Shown here in pieces: positions 7,854 through 15,808 of a DNA stretch of 64,000 nt. A program made the position numbers and the translations under genes. Under the pieces are notes generated by a model. That model ran no database searches. It had not been told where the DNA came from and saw nothing but the letters and a program-made list of their open reading frames with translations. How positions within the stretch are numbered: position 1 is the first letter of the stretch; each line of letters starts with the position of its first letter. The stretch is from Actinomadura luzonensis (GTDB taxonomy: Bacteria; Actinomycetota; Actinomycetes; Streptosporangiales; Streptosporangiaceae): positions 3,291,001 through 3,355,000 of the forward strand of contig NZ_JAKRKC020000001.1 in NCBI RefSeq assembly GCF_022664455.2. Reading direction: 5' to 3'.

Positions 7854-8300
7854 TCAGCGTGCCTTGGAAACGTTCAGGTCGTGGGATGCAGTTGTTCGGG
7901 TGCGCAGTCGTGCCTGGAAGCGTTCGGTGTTGATGACGGCGCGGCGGTGGATTCCCCGGCAGACCGTGGCGGCGTCGTCGTGGGCGTGAACGGTAAAGGT
8001 GAGCTGTGTGCCGTCGATGACGCTGAGCTCGGCATGAACGGTAAGGGTGCTACCAGGAGGTGTGGGGGCCTGGTGGCTGAGGTCGACATGCACGCCCAGG
8101 GTCTGCTCGCCATCGTGCAGGTGCCCGTCCAGGACGCGCATGCAGGTCCATTCCACGATGCCGACCAGGTAGCCGGTGGCCAGAACCGAGGGTAGGGCGA
8201 CGAAATGGTCAGATTCGGGCAACAGGTGCGGAACGGTGCGTTCGATCGGAACTACATAGTCCAGCCGTGCGGCCAGGCCCGGCTGAAGTGAAGCGTGCAT
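7854..8300 (-). CDS. FlK-like fluoroacetyl-CoA thioesterase family protein (hotdog fold)
   Basis: 148 residues, collinear without gaps over the first 83 positions with Streptomyces cattleya FlK, the thioesterase that destroys fluoroacetyl-CoA. Catalytic Thr42, Glu50 and His76 and Gly69 fall at identical numbers (ATGYLVGIVEW, LSHQAPTPPG). Lid residues Val23, Leu26 and Phe33 are kept, but Phe36, important for fluorine selectivity, is Leu36. ATG 8300 has AGGAGGG upstream. Mobile-element debris lies directly upstream. FlK relatives without the Phe lid may act on other small acyl- or aryl-CoA esters, so the substrate is open. Confidence 0.8.
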   Translation of the reverse strand: MHASLQPGLAARLDYVVPIERTVPHLLPESDHFVALPSVLATGYLVGIVEWTCMRVLDGHLHDGEQTLGVHVDLSHQAPTPPGSTLTVHAELSVIDGTQLTFTVHAHDDAATVCRGIHRRAVINTERFQARLRTRTTASHDLNVSKAR

Positions 8301-8327
8301 ATGATGGCCCTCCTGTCCGGCGGCGGG

Positions 8328-8635
8328 TCAGCCGCCTGTGGCGATGACACCAGCCTTATCTATCATCAGCACGACGCTGCGGACCGGGACGACAGGTCGG
8401 TGTGGCATTCCTGCCGAGACCGTGAACGCCTGCCGAGGACCAAGTTCGACCGTGTCGGCGCGCTCCAGCTCGATGCGGAACAGTCCTCGCATGACTCCCA
8501 GGCGCACCCATACGTCCCCCCATCTGGTTTGGTTGTACCAGGAATCGTCAGGCTGGTCGATCAACGCCTGGACGTCCATGGTCTCCAGGGCGGTGAACAG
8601 CGGCTGTAGTGAAGGGCGTAGCTGGCCTGCGGCAT
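8328..8635 (-). pseudogene. Degenerate cupin-domain gene
   Basis: From MDVQALIDQPDDSWYNQT onward (83 residues) this looks like a small one-domain cupin ending LGPRQAFTVSAGMPHRPVV...VVLMIDKAGVIATGG. The first cupin motif with its His-x-His metal ligands is missing: VRLGVMRGLF runs straight into RIELERADTVELG, a loss of roughly 15-20 residues. A good ribosome site (AAGGAGG) and ATG at 8635 exist, but that ATG reads in another frame and stops at 8561, so a frameshift separates start and body. Confidence 0.5.
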
Positions 8636-8724
8636 GGTTTTCCTCCTTGCGGGCGGCAGCCGAAGCTCCGAGATGGTGCTGGAGTCGGCCCTCGGAGTGT
8701 GGAGGAACGGAAACGTACGCTTAA

Positions 8725-9564
8725 GAGCGCCTAACACAATGACGAGAGGCGCCGCCAGCAGATGAGCGCGCAGGCCAGCTTGAGGAAGGGCTCGTGGATG
8801 TCGGCGCGGATCTCCCAGCGGATGTGCAGGCGTCGGAAGGCGTGCAGCAGGGCGAAGGTCTGCTCGACGACCCAGCGATGTTTGCCCAGGCCGGAGCCGT
8901 GCTCGGTGCCGCGGCGGGCGATCAGCGGGCGGATCTGCAGTTCGCGTACCAGGCGGCGGTACTTGTCGTGGTCGTAGCCGCGGTCGGCGAGTACTGCGTC
9001 GGGACGCCGGCGGGGCCGGCCGCGCTTGCCGCGCACCTTCGGGATGGCGTCCAGCAGCGGGCGCAGCTGGGTGACGTCGTTGCGGTTGGCGCCGGTCAGG
9101 ATTACCGCGAGGGGGGTGCCGGTGGCCTCGGTGATCAAGTGATGCTTGCTGCCGGCCCGCCCGCGGTCGACCGGGGACGGGCCGGTCTGCGGGAGAAGTC
9201 GAGGGCGTCGGCGGCCCGCAGCCGATCGAGCAGCACCTCATGCAGCCGCTGCCACACGCCGGCCTTGTTCCACTCGGCCAGCCGCCGGCACGTCATGCCC
9301 GAGCCGTAGCCGAGTTCCTGTGGCAGGTGCTCCCAGGCGATCCCGGTGTGCAGCACGAACAAGATGCCCTGCAGCGCCAGCCGGTCATCCAGCCGCTTGC
9401 GTCCCGGATGCCGGAAGCGGCGCTGACGCTGCGGCAACAAGGGCTCGATCATCGCCCACAGCTCGTCGCTGACCTCCTGTGGCTTCGCCTTGGCCATCCG
9501 TGCTCCTCTCGCTCGGCTACAGCGAGAGATCAAAGCACAACAAAGATCATTCTGTTAGGGGCTC
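8725..9564 (-). mobile_element. Defective IS5-family insertion sequence (about 840 bp)
   Basis: Imperfect terminal inverted repeats are visible: GAGCGCCTAACACAATGAC (8725-8743) against GAGCCCCTAACAGAATGAT read from the right end (9564-9546). Just outside, TAA at 8722-8724 and TAA at 9565-9567 form a 3-bp direct repeat, the target duplication expected of IS5/IS427-like elements. The whole interior is one broken transposase gene. Insertion separated the FlK-like and cupin region from sequences to the right. Confidence 0.85.
8731..9497 (-). pseudogene. IS5-family transposase, frameshifted with an internal deletion
   Basis: The N-terminal half runs from ATG 9497 (MAKAKPQEVSDELWAMIEPLLP...) to about 9190, and the C-terminal half continues in another frame from about 9180 (TGPSPVDRGRAGSKHHLIT...) to 8731. 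At the join, DALDFSR is followed directly by the TGPSPVDRGR segment. The stretch that normally carries the first catalytic Asp (VDxSHxRAxKGG) is absent. The second Asp (VLADRGYD) and the Glu (WVVEQTFALLH) remain. One Trp is also missing from GMTC(W)RRL. Without the first DDE residue this cannot be an active transposase, even with frameshifting. Confidence 0.85.
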
Positions 9565-9765
9565 TAAGCCCGCTCCTCCGGCTCACTGATGGTGCGTGAT
9601 CGTCATTGAGTGGGAGGACGCTGGTGTAAGTTTCCGTTCCATTCGCCTCTGGCGTCGCGGCCGAGACTGAAGCTGGGCGCGCGGCAGGTGACCCGTTGGC
9701 GGTCGAGCGGCAACGGTTCGATTGCTCGGGTCACGGCAAGCAGGGCGTGGCCCTACTTTGCGTTT

Positions 9766-9831
9766 ATGCCGGTGCATTTCCTGAGCGATGGCGAGGCCGC
9801 CCGCTACGGGCTCTGCGACGACGTACGACCG
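9766..9831 (+). pseudogene. N-terminal scrap of a Tn3-family transposase
   Basis: Twenty-two codons from ATG 9766 read MPVHFLSDGEAARYGLCDDV. The MPV-FLSD-EAARYG opening is the signature start of many actinobacterial Tn3 TnpA proteins. The frame then runs directly into LysR-like sequence, so the transposase was cut after about 20 residues. Confidence 0.5.
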
Positions 9832-10350
9832 GCCTTCCAGCAGAGCGAGGACGGCATCGCCCGGGCAATGGCCACGGGCAGGGGCATCGACGGCGTGCTG
9901 CGTGTGGGGTTCGTGGGCACCGCGGTCGGCAGGTTCGTGATCGAGGTCTCCGATCACCGAGAGCCGCTACGCCGAGGGCACCTCGCTCCTGCACGGCGAC
10001 CAGATAGACGTCCTGCTGGTCGGCGCACCGTCGCTGGAGCCGGAGGTGGCGGTCTCCTCCCGGCCCCCGTTCGCGCGCCGCGAGTCGGTCTCGATGGAGG
10101 ACCTGGCCCGCGACAAGGTGCTGCGACCCAGAAACTTCACCGGCGAGGCGGACGCGCTGGTGGTGCCGCGCACCACGCCGGGCGGCCTGCCGATCGCGCG
10201 CGGCCTCACGTTCGGCACCATCCAGGAGATGCTCGCGCTCATCGGGGCGGGCAAGGGCGTCTTCATCGTGCCCGCGCACGCGCGCCGCGCGTTCACGCAG
10301 GCGGCGGCCGACTACCTGCGCCTGCATCCGGATCCGGATCCGCTCAACCT
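9832..10350 (+). pseudogene. LysR-type regulator remnant (effector-binding part only)
   Basis: Two frames together rebuild pieces of a LysR substrate-binding domain. The first, to about 9955, reads TGRGIDGVLRVGFVGTAVG. The second, from about 9965, reads SLLHGDQIDVLLVGAPSLEPE, then FARRESVSMEDLA and LTFGTIQEMLALIGAGKG. The HTH domain is absent, a frameshift lies near 9958, and a segment appears missing near 10065. The end runs into the convergent RhtB gene. It was probably once the regulator of that exporter, but this is inference. Confidence 0.65.
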
Positions 10351-10960
10351 ACGCGTCGGTCAGCACGAGCTTGGCGCCGAGGCCGATGAACGCCGCGCCG
10401 AAGACGCGCCGCATCCAGGTCAGCACCCGGGGCCTCGTGATCACGTGCTGTCGGACGGCCGCGGCGGCCAGCCCATAACCGACGAAGACGACGAAGGTCA
10501 GCGCCATGAAGACGGCACTCAACTGTAGCATGCGCAGGAACGCGTTGGGCTCGGTCGCGCTCACGAACTGTGGCAGGAACGCGAAGAAGAAGATGGACAG
10601 CTTCGGGTTGAGGATGTTGACCAGCACCCCGGAGGCGATCATCCGCCCGGCGCTTCTGGGCGCTGCCTCCGCCTCCACGCTGAGCGCACCCCGCTCCCGC
10701 AGCGTGCTCCACGCCATGTAGAGCAGGTAAGCCACGCCCAGGTACTTGAGGGTCTCGAAGGCGAGCGCGCTCGTGTGCAGCAACGCGGCGAGACCGGTGA
10801 TCGCGGCCGCCATGTGCGGGACGATGCCCAGCGTGCAGCCGAACGCCGCGACGGCCCCTGCCCTGCCGCCGTGCGAGAGCCCGGCCGCCAGCGTGTAAAG
10901 GACGCCGGTGCCCGGCGTGATGACGATGACGAGCGACGTCACCAGGAACTCGATGCTCAC
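10349..10960 (-). CDS. LysE/RhtB family amino-acid exporter
   Basis: 203 residues from GTG 10960, chosen for GGAG 6 nt upstream and because the family starts here (VSIEFLVTSLVIVITPGTGVLYTLAAGLSHGGRAG). About six membrane helices; ITPGTGVLYT and SGVLVNILNPKLSIFFFAFLPQF are hallmarks of the RhtB/LysE superfamily. It exports amino acids or related metabolites. It lies tail to tail with a LysR remnant and its upstream side ends at the group II intron, so its native regulation may be lost. Confidence 0.9.
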   Translation of the reverse strand: MSIEFLVTSLVIVITPGTGVLYTLAAGLSHGGRAGAVAAFGCTLGIVPHMAAAITGLAALLHTSALAFETLKYLGVAYLLYMAWSTLRERGALSVEAEAAPRSAGRMIASGVLVNILNPKLSIFFFAFLPQFVSATEPNAFLRMLQLSAVFMALTFVVFVGYGLAAAAVRQHVITRPRVLTWMRRVFGAAFIGLGAKLVLTDA

Positions 10961-11696
10961 GACGATCTCCAGGGCTCGGGGGACGGCCCAGCCAACCACC
11001 TCTCCACCTTCTATGTCAAAACAAGTTCTCTTTAGAAGGTGTCTTTCCATCCAGCACGGCAAGAGATGATCACGAAGTAGGGGTGACGGTAAGAAATGTG
11101 TCAGTGCGCCATGGAAAGCGCTGTTTGTCCGAATGGAGGTGGAAGACCACCATCGCCCGGCTGTCGTAGCGGCGGGGTGAAGCAGGAGGCAGCCTGAGCC
11201 GGGGATCACCGGGGAGGGCGGGAGCAGCCTCGACGAAGTCGGGTCGGTCCAGCACTACCGGATGGGCCGGGCCCGGTGAGCGAGACGGGAAGGTATACGC
11301 GAGGAACCGGTGTCTTACGCCTCTTGAATTCTTGCCAGCTCCAACCCGGTGGATGTGGGCTGGTCAGCGGTGCGTACTCGCTCCTCATGACGGGCGAGGA
11401 ACTTCTGGTCGGGTATTGGCAGCCTGGGCTGGGAGGTCACGGTGAAGGACTACGGCGTAGCCGTGGCGAGGCCGCAGGGGTAGAGCCGGGTGCCTAACCC
11501 GTTGATCGGACAGCAGTGAACATGGGAACCGTTCGGGTTCGTTCTCCTGCTGCTTGCCTTTCCAGGCGGGCGGCGGGAGATAGGTGTGATGCCCGCCGAA
11601 GGCCCGAGCGGGGCGGAGCCGCCGTAGTACTCGGAGCTGGGGAGAGCCCGGCACGTGGGGAAGGGCGGCAGCGTGTCGGTCAAGGAGAAGAGTGCA

Positions 11697-13178
11697 ATGT
11701 CCGAAGATGCGCCGGTGAATGCCGGCGCCGTGAGGTGGCCGGACGCTGATCCGGCTTACCTGGCGGTACGGAGGATGCAGAGCAAGTTGCACCGGTGGGC
11801 GGTCAAAGACCCTGACCGCCGGTTTGGTGACCTGTTCAACCTCGTCTATGACCCGGCGTTTCTGATGCACGCGTGGGAACGCGTGTCCACCAACACCGGA
11901 GGACGAACTCCGGGAGTCGATCGGGCCACAGCCTTACAGATCGAGACCCGGATCGGGGTTGAGGCTTTCCTGGCGCAGATTCGCACCTCGCTGAAGTCGG
12001 GCGAGTTCGAACCTGCTGAGGTGCGGCAGGTGATGATTCCCAAGGCGGGCGGCAAGTTGCGCAAGCTGGGCATCCCCACCATCGCCGACCGAGTGGTCCA
12101 GGCCAGCCTCAAGGCGGTGCTGGAACCCATCTTCGAGGCGGACTTTCTGCCGTCCTCATATGGGTTCCGCCCCAACCGGCGAGCACACGACGCCGTCGCC
12201 GAGATCCACCATCTGTCCTCGGGCTCCATGAAGTACCACTGGATCCTGGAGGCCGACATCCACGCCTGTTTCGACGAGATCGAGCACACGGCGCTGATGA
12301 CCCGGCTGCGGGCAAGGATCTCCGACAAGCGCGTGAACACGCTGGTGAAGGCGTTCCTGAAATCCGGTGTCATGACGACAATCGGAGACTGGGAAGCGAC
12401 ACCGGCCGGAACACCCCAGGGTGGCGTCCTGTCTCCGCTGCTGGCCAACATCGCCTTATCCGCGCTGGACGAGCACTTCGACCGGCAATGGAAACGGGAG
12501 ATGCGAACCGACAAGTGGCGGGCCAGGCGCAGGAGGAACGGCCTGGGCAACTGGCGGCTCATCCGATACGCCGACGACTTCGTTGTGGTCGTATCCGGCG
12601 AACGCCACCATGCCGAGGCCCTGCGCGAGGAGGTGACAGGCGTGCTCGCCCCGCTGGGGCTGCGGCTGTCACCGGACAAGACCCGCGTCGTCCACATCGA
12701 CGAGGGCTTCGACTTCCTCGGCTTCCACATCAGAAGGCAGCGCAAACGAGGAACGCAGAAGTACTACGTCTACACCAAACCGTCCAGGAGAGCGATCCAA
12801 GCGATCAAGGACAAGGTGAAAGACCGAACACGCAGGGCCTACCAGGACATGCGCCCAGACGAGCTGCTGATCAGCTTGAACCGGACGCTGCGTGGATGGG
12901 CGAACTACTTCCGGCACGGAGTGTCCAAGGCGATCTTCGGCGCGATTGATTACCACGCATGGCATCGCATCGTCGCCTGGATCTTCCGCAAGCACTCCCG
13001 GATCAGCTGGCAGCAGCTGATCCGCCGGTTCTGCCTGCCCGGCACCTGGAAGCTGGCCTGCAACGGCGTCGAGTTCACCGGCGCATCCAGCGTCAAAGTG
13101 ACCCGTTACCGCTATCGCGGAACCAAGATTCCGACGCCGTGGACACCACCACCGGCAACCGCCGCTGCAGGCGGTTGA
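11697..13178 (+). CDS. ltrA: Group II intron reverse transcriptase/maturase
   Basis: 493 residues. The RT fingers/palm carry LGIPTIADRVVQASLKAVLEP, SSYGFRPNRRAHDAV, the TPQGGVLSPLLANIALSALD motif and the catalytic YADD (IRYADDFVVVV). The maturase X domain follows (LRGWANYFRHG), then a short C-terminal domain with no HNH endonuclease. ATG 11697 has AAGGAG 9 nt upstream; an earlier in-frame ATG at 11655 is less likely. The protein splices the intron RNA and copies it into new DNA sites. Endonuclease-free forms usually target single-stranded DNA at replication forks. The frame is intact, so it may be active. Confidence 0.95.
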   Translation: MSEDAPVNAGAVRWPDADPAYLAVRRMQSKLHRWAVKDPDRRFGDLFNLVYDPAFLMHAWERVSTNTGGRTPGVDRATALQIETRIGVEAFLAQIRTSLKSGEFEPAEVRQVMIPKAGGKLRKLGIPTIADRVVQASLKAVLEPIFEADFLPSSYGFRPNRRAHDAVAEIHHLSSGSMKYHWILEADIHACFDEIEHTALMTRLRARISDKRVNTLVKAFLKSGVMTTIGDWEATPAGTPQGGVLSPLLANIALSALDEHFDRQWKREMRTDKWRARRRRNGLGNWRLIRYADDFVVVVSGERHHAEALREEVTGVLAPLGLRLSPDKTRVVHIDEGFDFLGFHIRRQRKRGTQKYYVYTKPSRRAIQAIKDKVKDRTRRAYQDMRPDELLISLNRTLRGWANYFRHGVSKAIFGAIDYHAWHRIVAWIFRKHSRISWQQLIRRFCLPGTWKLACNGVEFTGASSVKVTRYRYRGTKIPTPWTPPPATAAAGG

Positions 13179-13199
13179 CCACCGGGCAAGACACGCGGA

Positions 13200-13233
13200 G
13201 AGCCCGGTGCATGGAGACATGCACGCCGGGTTC
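13200..13233 (+). ncRNA. Group II intron domain V
   Basis: A 34-nt hairpin opening GAGCCCGGTGCATG, with a GAGA tetraloop and closing CATGCACGCCGGGTTC. It has the conserved AGC catalytic triad near the base and a two-nucleotide bulge in the 3' strand. It lies 22 bp after the maturase stop codon, the expected place. Confidence 0.85.
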
Positions 13234-13473
13234 GGCGGGCGGGTCAGGGAAACGGGCTAATCGCAAGACCAGCACCGCGCCCTGGCCCGACCCAACTGGG
13301 CCCCGAACGGGCATGATCGCCGTTCGTCGTGGTCCTCGCCGAGGTGGTCGCCCTGCAGGCGGCCAATGTGGGTATCTGAGGGAGGGCAACCGACCGGCCA
13401 GTAGCGTTAGCGAGCCGTCGGGGCTCGGGTTGTCGCCACCAGCGGTTCCAGCGCTGATGTTCGCCGGGGTGGC

Positions 13474-13890
13474 TTATGTGTCCTTGGTCTTGGCGTCAGT
13501 GAGGGTCTTGTGGACGACGCCGATGGAGACCTTGACGCCGGTGGCGATGGTGCGGATGGATTCGCCGCGTTCGCGGCGGGCGAGGATGGCGGCGCGTTTG
13601 TCGTCGTCGACCACGGGTGGGCGTCCGCCGACCCGGCCGCGTTTGCGGGCGGCCTCCAGACCGTTCATGGTCTTGCGGGTGATGTCGCGGCGGCGGTCTT
13701 CGGCCAGGGCAAGCGCAAGGTCGAGGATGAGGGAGCGTTCGGTGTGCTCACCGGCCGCGGTGCCCTCCAGGACCTTGACGCCGACGCCGCGCTGGAACAG
13801 GTCGTTGAGGACGATCAGCCCTTCCAGGAGGTTGCGGCCGAGGCGGTCGACCTTCTGGACGGTGAGCGCCTTCGAGGAGCCGCCCTTCGT
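13474..13890 (-). pseudogene. Serine recombinase (Tn3-type resolvase) lacking its N-terminal half
   Basis: A TGA at 13891-13893 is followed by an open frame reading KALTVQKVDRLGRNLLEGLIVLND, then ERSLILDLALALAEDRRRDITRKT, and ending in the DNA-binding domain GRPPVVDDDKRAAILARRERGESIRTIATGVKVSIGVVHKTL. These are the rear of the catalytic domain, the E helix and the HTH of resolvases. The N-terminal part with the catalytic Ser (YxRVS) is missing. Together with the tnpA scraps at 9766 and 16396 it suggests one or more dismantled Tn3-family transposons. Confidence 0.8.
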
Positions 13891-14047
13891 TCATCGAACG
13901 TGCCGCGAGGGGTAGCTGAACGCTACCTGGAAATGAACGGCAAGATGAACGTTCTGACTCGCCGCGGCGGCTCTCCAACGGGGGGCACGGAAGAAGCGTT
14001 AGCCAGCATCCGCCGCAGCGCCGCCCACGCGCCGAGTCATGATCCGC

Positions 14048-15175
14048 CTAACGGAGGATCCGTACCTCCGCACCGGGTAGATCAGACCACCAGCGGTCAT
14101 AACGGCGGTATACCCCCGGCTCGCGGTCGGCCAGCAGCGCCGTCAGCGCCTGCGCCTCGGCGGCCAGCTCGTCCCATATCGGGCCGGGCAGCGGATGGAA
14201 CGCGGTGGCCTCGATTCCGTCGCCGGCCGGCCGCCACACGCCGGCGACGTAGCCGTCGACCAGGAGCGTCGGCAGGACATCGCCGTTGGTCCGGGTGACG
14301 AGCCTGCGATACTGCGGCGGGATGATGCGGCTGCGGTCGGCGTGGGCGAGCAGGACGTTGTCCCACATGGGCAGCAGCCGTGCGGGGGCGGGCGTGTCTC
14401 CGGCCGGGCGAGGCGCGCCTGGCAGGTCGAACAGCTCCGAGCCGTCCGGTCCGGTCAGCCGCTGGAGTGTGCCTGCGAGGGCGTCGATCGCGGCGCGGGC
14501 GCGCTTGCGGGTCACCAGTGCGAATTGCGCCACGTCGACAGCCGACGCCGGGCCGAACCCCTCCAGATAGCGCAGGACCAGCGTTTGCAGGGCCTGGTCG
14601 GCTTCCGCTCCGAGCGTCGGCGGGATTCCGGCGGCGACGTAGGCCGGGCGGGCGCCGAAAGACCACGGCGCTCCCGTGGCAGCGTGCAGGAGCGGCGCAT
14701 AGGTCCGCAGCGCCCACCACACGCCCTTCGGTGGAACGCCGAGCCGCTCTTCGATCCAGGACTGGATCTCGTCCGCGACCCGGGGCTGGTCGGCGAAGGC
14801 CAGCAGGTCGCCGACCAGTGCGTCGGCGTCGGCCGGGGTGATGCCGCTGCGGGTGAAGCGGGGGTCGCCGAGCCGGGCGCCGCGCAGCGAGGGCTGCATC
14901 GCCTCATGGAGGTGGGGATGGTCGTCGGCGTGAACGGCGTGCAGCGTGATCCGCAGGAGCGTGGCCTTGACGATCTTGCGGTCGGCGAAGGCCGCGTCCA
15001 GGTCGGCCGGGTCGAACGCGGTGATCCGGTTCCATAGTGCCAGGTACGGCGAAGCCGCGTGTTGCGCCTGCAGGGCGACCACCCGGCGCACCGCCTCGGT
15101 GACATCGAGGGCCTCCCGCCCCAGAAGTAGCTGGCGGGCCAGGGTGGACCGGTTGAGTTCGCGCGTGGTGAGCAT
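14048..15175 (-). CDS. AlkZ/YcaQ-like DNA glycosylase (HTH_42 winged-helix protein)
   Basis: 375 residues of tandem winged-helix architecture. The N-terminal region holds VVALQAQHAASPYLALWNR, where Gln36-Ala-Gln38 matches the catalytic QxQ motif of AlkZ. AlkZ-type enzymes unhook DNA crosslinks or excise alkylated bases; Streptomyces sahachiroi AlkZ gives self-resistance to azinomycin B. The C-terminal half (LLPMWDNVLLAHADRSRI) is typical of the family. ATG 15175 overlaps a GAGGAA ribosome site inside the end of the preceding ArsR-type gene, implying coupled expression. An alternative is a non-catalytic HTH_42 relative, but QxQ favours a glycosylase. Confidence 0.8.
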   Translation of the reverse strand: MLTTRELNRSTLARQLLLGREALDVTEAVRRVVALQAQHAASPYLALWNRITAFDPADLDAAFADRKIVKATLLRITLHAVHADDHPHLHEAMQPSLRGARLGDPRFTRSGITPADADALVGDLLAFADQPRVADEIQSWIEERLGVPPKGVWWALRTYAPLLHAATGAPWSFGARPAYVAAGIPPTLGAEADQALQTLVLRYLEGFGPASAVDVAQFALVTRKRARAAIDALAGTLQRLTGPDGSELFDLPGAPRPAGDTPAPARLLPMWDNVLLAHADRSRIIPPQYRRLVTRTNGDVLPTLLVDGYVAGVWRPAGDGIEATAFHPLPGPIWDELAAEAQALTALLADREPGVYRRYDRWWSDLPGAEVRILR

Positions 15176-15179
15176 GCCG

Positions 15180-15749
15180 TCATTCCTCCTCGGCCGGCAG
15201 GGTCGGATAGTCCGTCATGGGATACAGGCCGACGGCGAATCCGTAGGTCGTCTCACCGGAGCGAGGTATCAGGTCGAACTCCTGCACGAGGTCTTTGATC
15301 CGGTGCCAGAACTCGGTGGCCTGATCGGGCGAGATGCGGGCATGCCGGATGAACGCGTGCAGCTGGTGAGCCTGATAGGCCGCGGCGGATTCCTTGGCCG
15401 CGACCTCGAAGTCGTTGAAGTCCAGCGGCAGTGGGCCGCCGCCCGGGGCTTGGCCGACGCCGACGTAGAACATCCGGGCTGTGCGGCCGTAGTAGCGCTC
15501 GTCGATCGCCCGTACGCGCCGGGTCCGTACCACGTACAGCAGCCCGGCCTCGGCCAGAACGTTGACGTGGTGCGCGACCGTGCTCTTGGGCCGTTTGACC
15601 GCGGTGGCCAGCTCGGTCACGGTCGCGGCCCGCTCGTGCAGGAGGCCGAGGATCGTGGTGCGCAGCGGATCGCTGATGGCTCGGACCTGCTCCGCGGTGG
15701 TGAGCACGATGGTGTCGGCGAGCTCGTAGTCGGGAACATTGGTTGACAT
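15180..15749 (-). CDS. ArsR/HTH_20-type transcriptional regulator
   Basis: 189 residues. The winged HTH (about 20-90) reads VRAISDPLRTTILGLLHERAATVTELATAVKRPKSTVAHHVNVLAEAGLL. The longer C-terminal part is helical and contains no obvious metal-binding cysteines, so a small-molecule or lipid sensor is more likely than a metal sensor. It is the first gene of a two-gene unit with the AlkZ-like glycosylase, and is divergent from the hydrolase at 15809, so it probably controls both sides from the 59-bp gap. Confidence 0.85.
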   Translation of the reverse strand: MSTNVPDYELADTIVLTTAEQVRAISDPLRTTILGLLHERAATVTELATAVKRPKSTVAHHVNVLAEAGLLYVVRTRRVRAIDERYYGRTARMFYVGVGQAPGGGPLPLDFNDFEVAAKESAAAYQAHQLHAFIRHARISPDQATEFWHRIKDLVQEFDLIPRSGETTYGFAVGLYPMTDYPTLPAEEE

Positions 15750-15808
15750 ATCCAGACTAATCTACCATCTTCGATTGTTCGAGATATACGGTTCATAGGA
15801 GGCGGCTC

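Larger units (their letters stand above)
11104..13296 (+). mobile_element. Group II intron with reverse transcriptase
   Basis: About 2.2 kb. The 5' boundary candidate is GTGCGCC at 11104, matching the GUGYG consensus. A 0.6-kb non-coding RNA-like stretch, the intron protein (11697-13178), a clear domain V (13200-13233) and a domain VI-like stem follow: GGGTCAGGG near 13251 pairs with CCCTGGCCC near 13280. The 3' end is placed at a CCCGAC/CCCAAC sequence at 13286-13296 and is uncertain by about 10 bp. The flanking exons resemble no intact gene, so the insertion seems harmless. Confidence 0.8.

Noticed and set aside
8328..8579. The 83-residue cupin-like frame as an intact small cupin
   Set aside because: It lacks the His-x-His motif and is out of frame with the only good ribosome site, so a remnant is the better reading.
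9583..9957. Minus-strand open frame upstream of the IS element
   Set aside because: Antisense to the recognisable Tn3/LysR pieces, with no homology or ribosome site.
11276..11290. GTGAGCGAGACGGG considered as the 5' end of the group II intron
   Set aside because: GTGCGCC at 11104 fits the consensus better and leaves enough sequence for domain I; the later GTGAG would make the ribozyme part too short.
13297..13473. Possible transposase tail just after the intron
   Set aside because: Translations in all frames gave only Arg/Pro/Ser-rich sequence with no family match.
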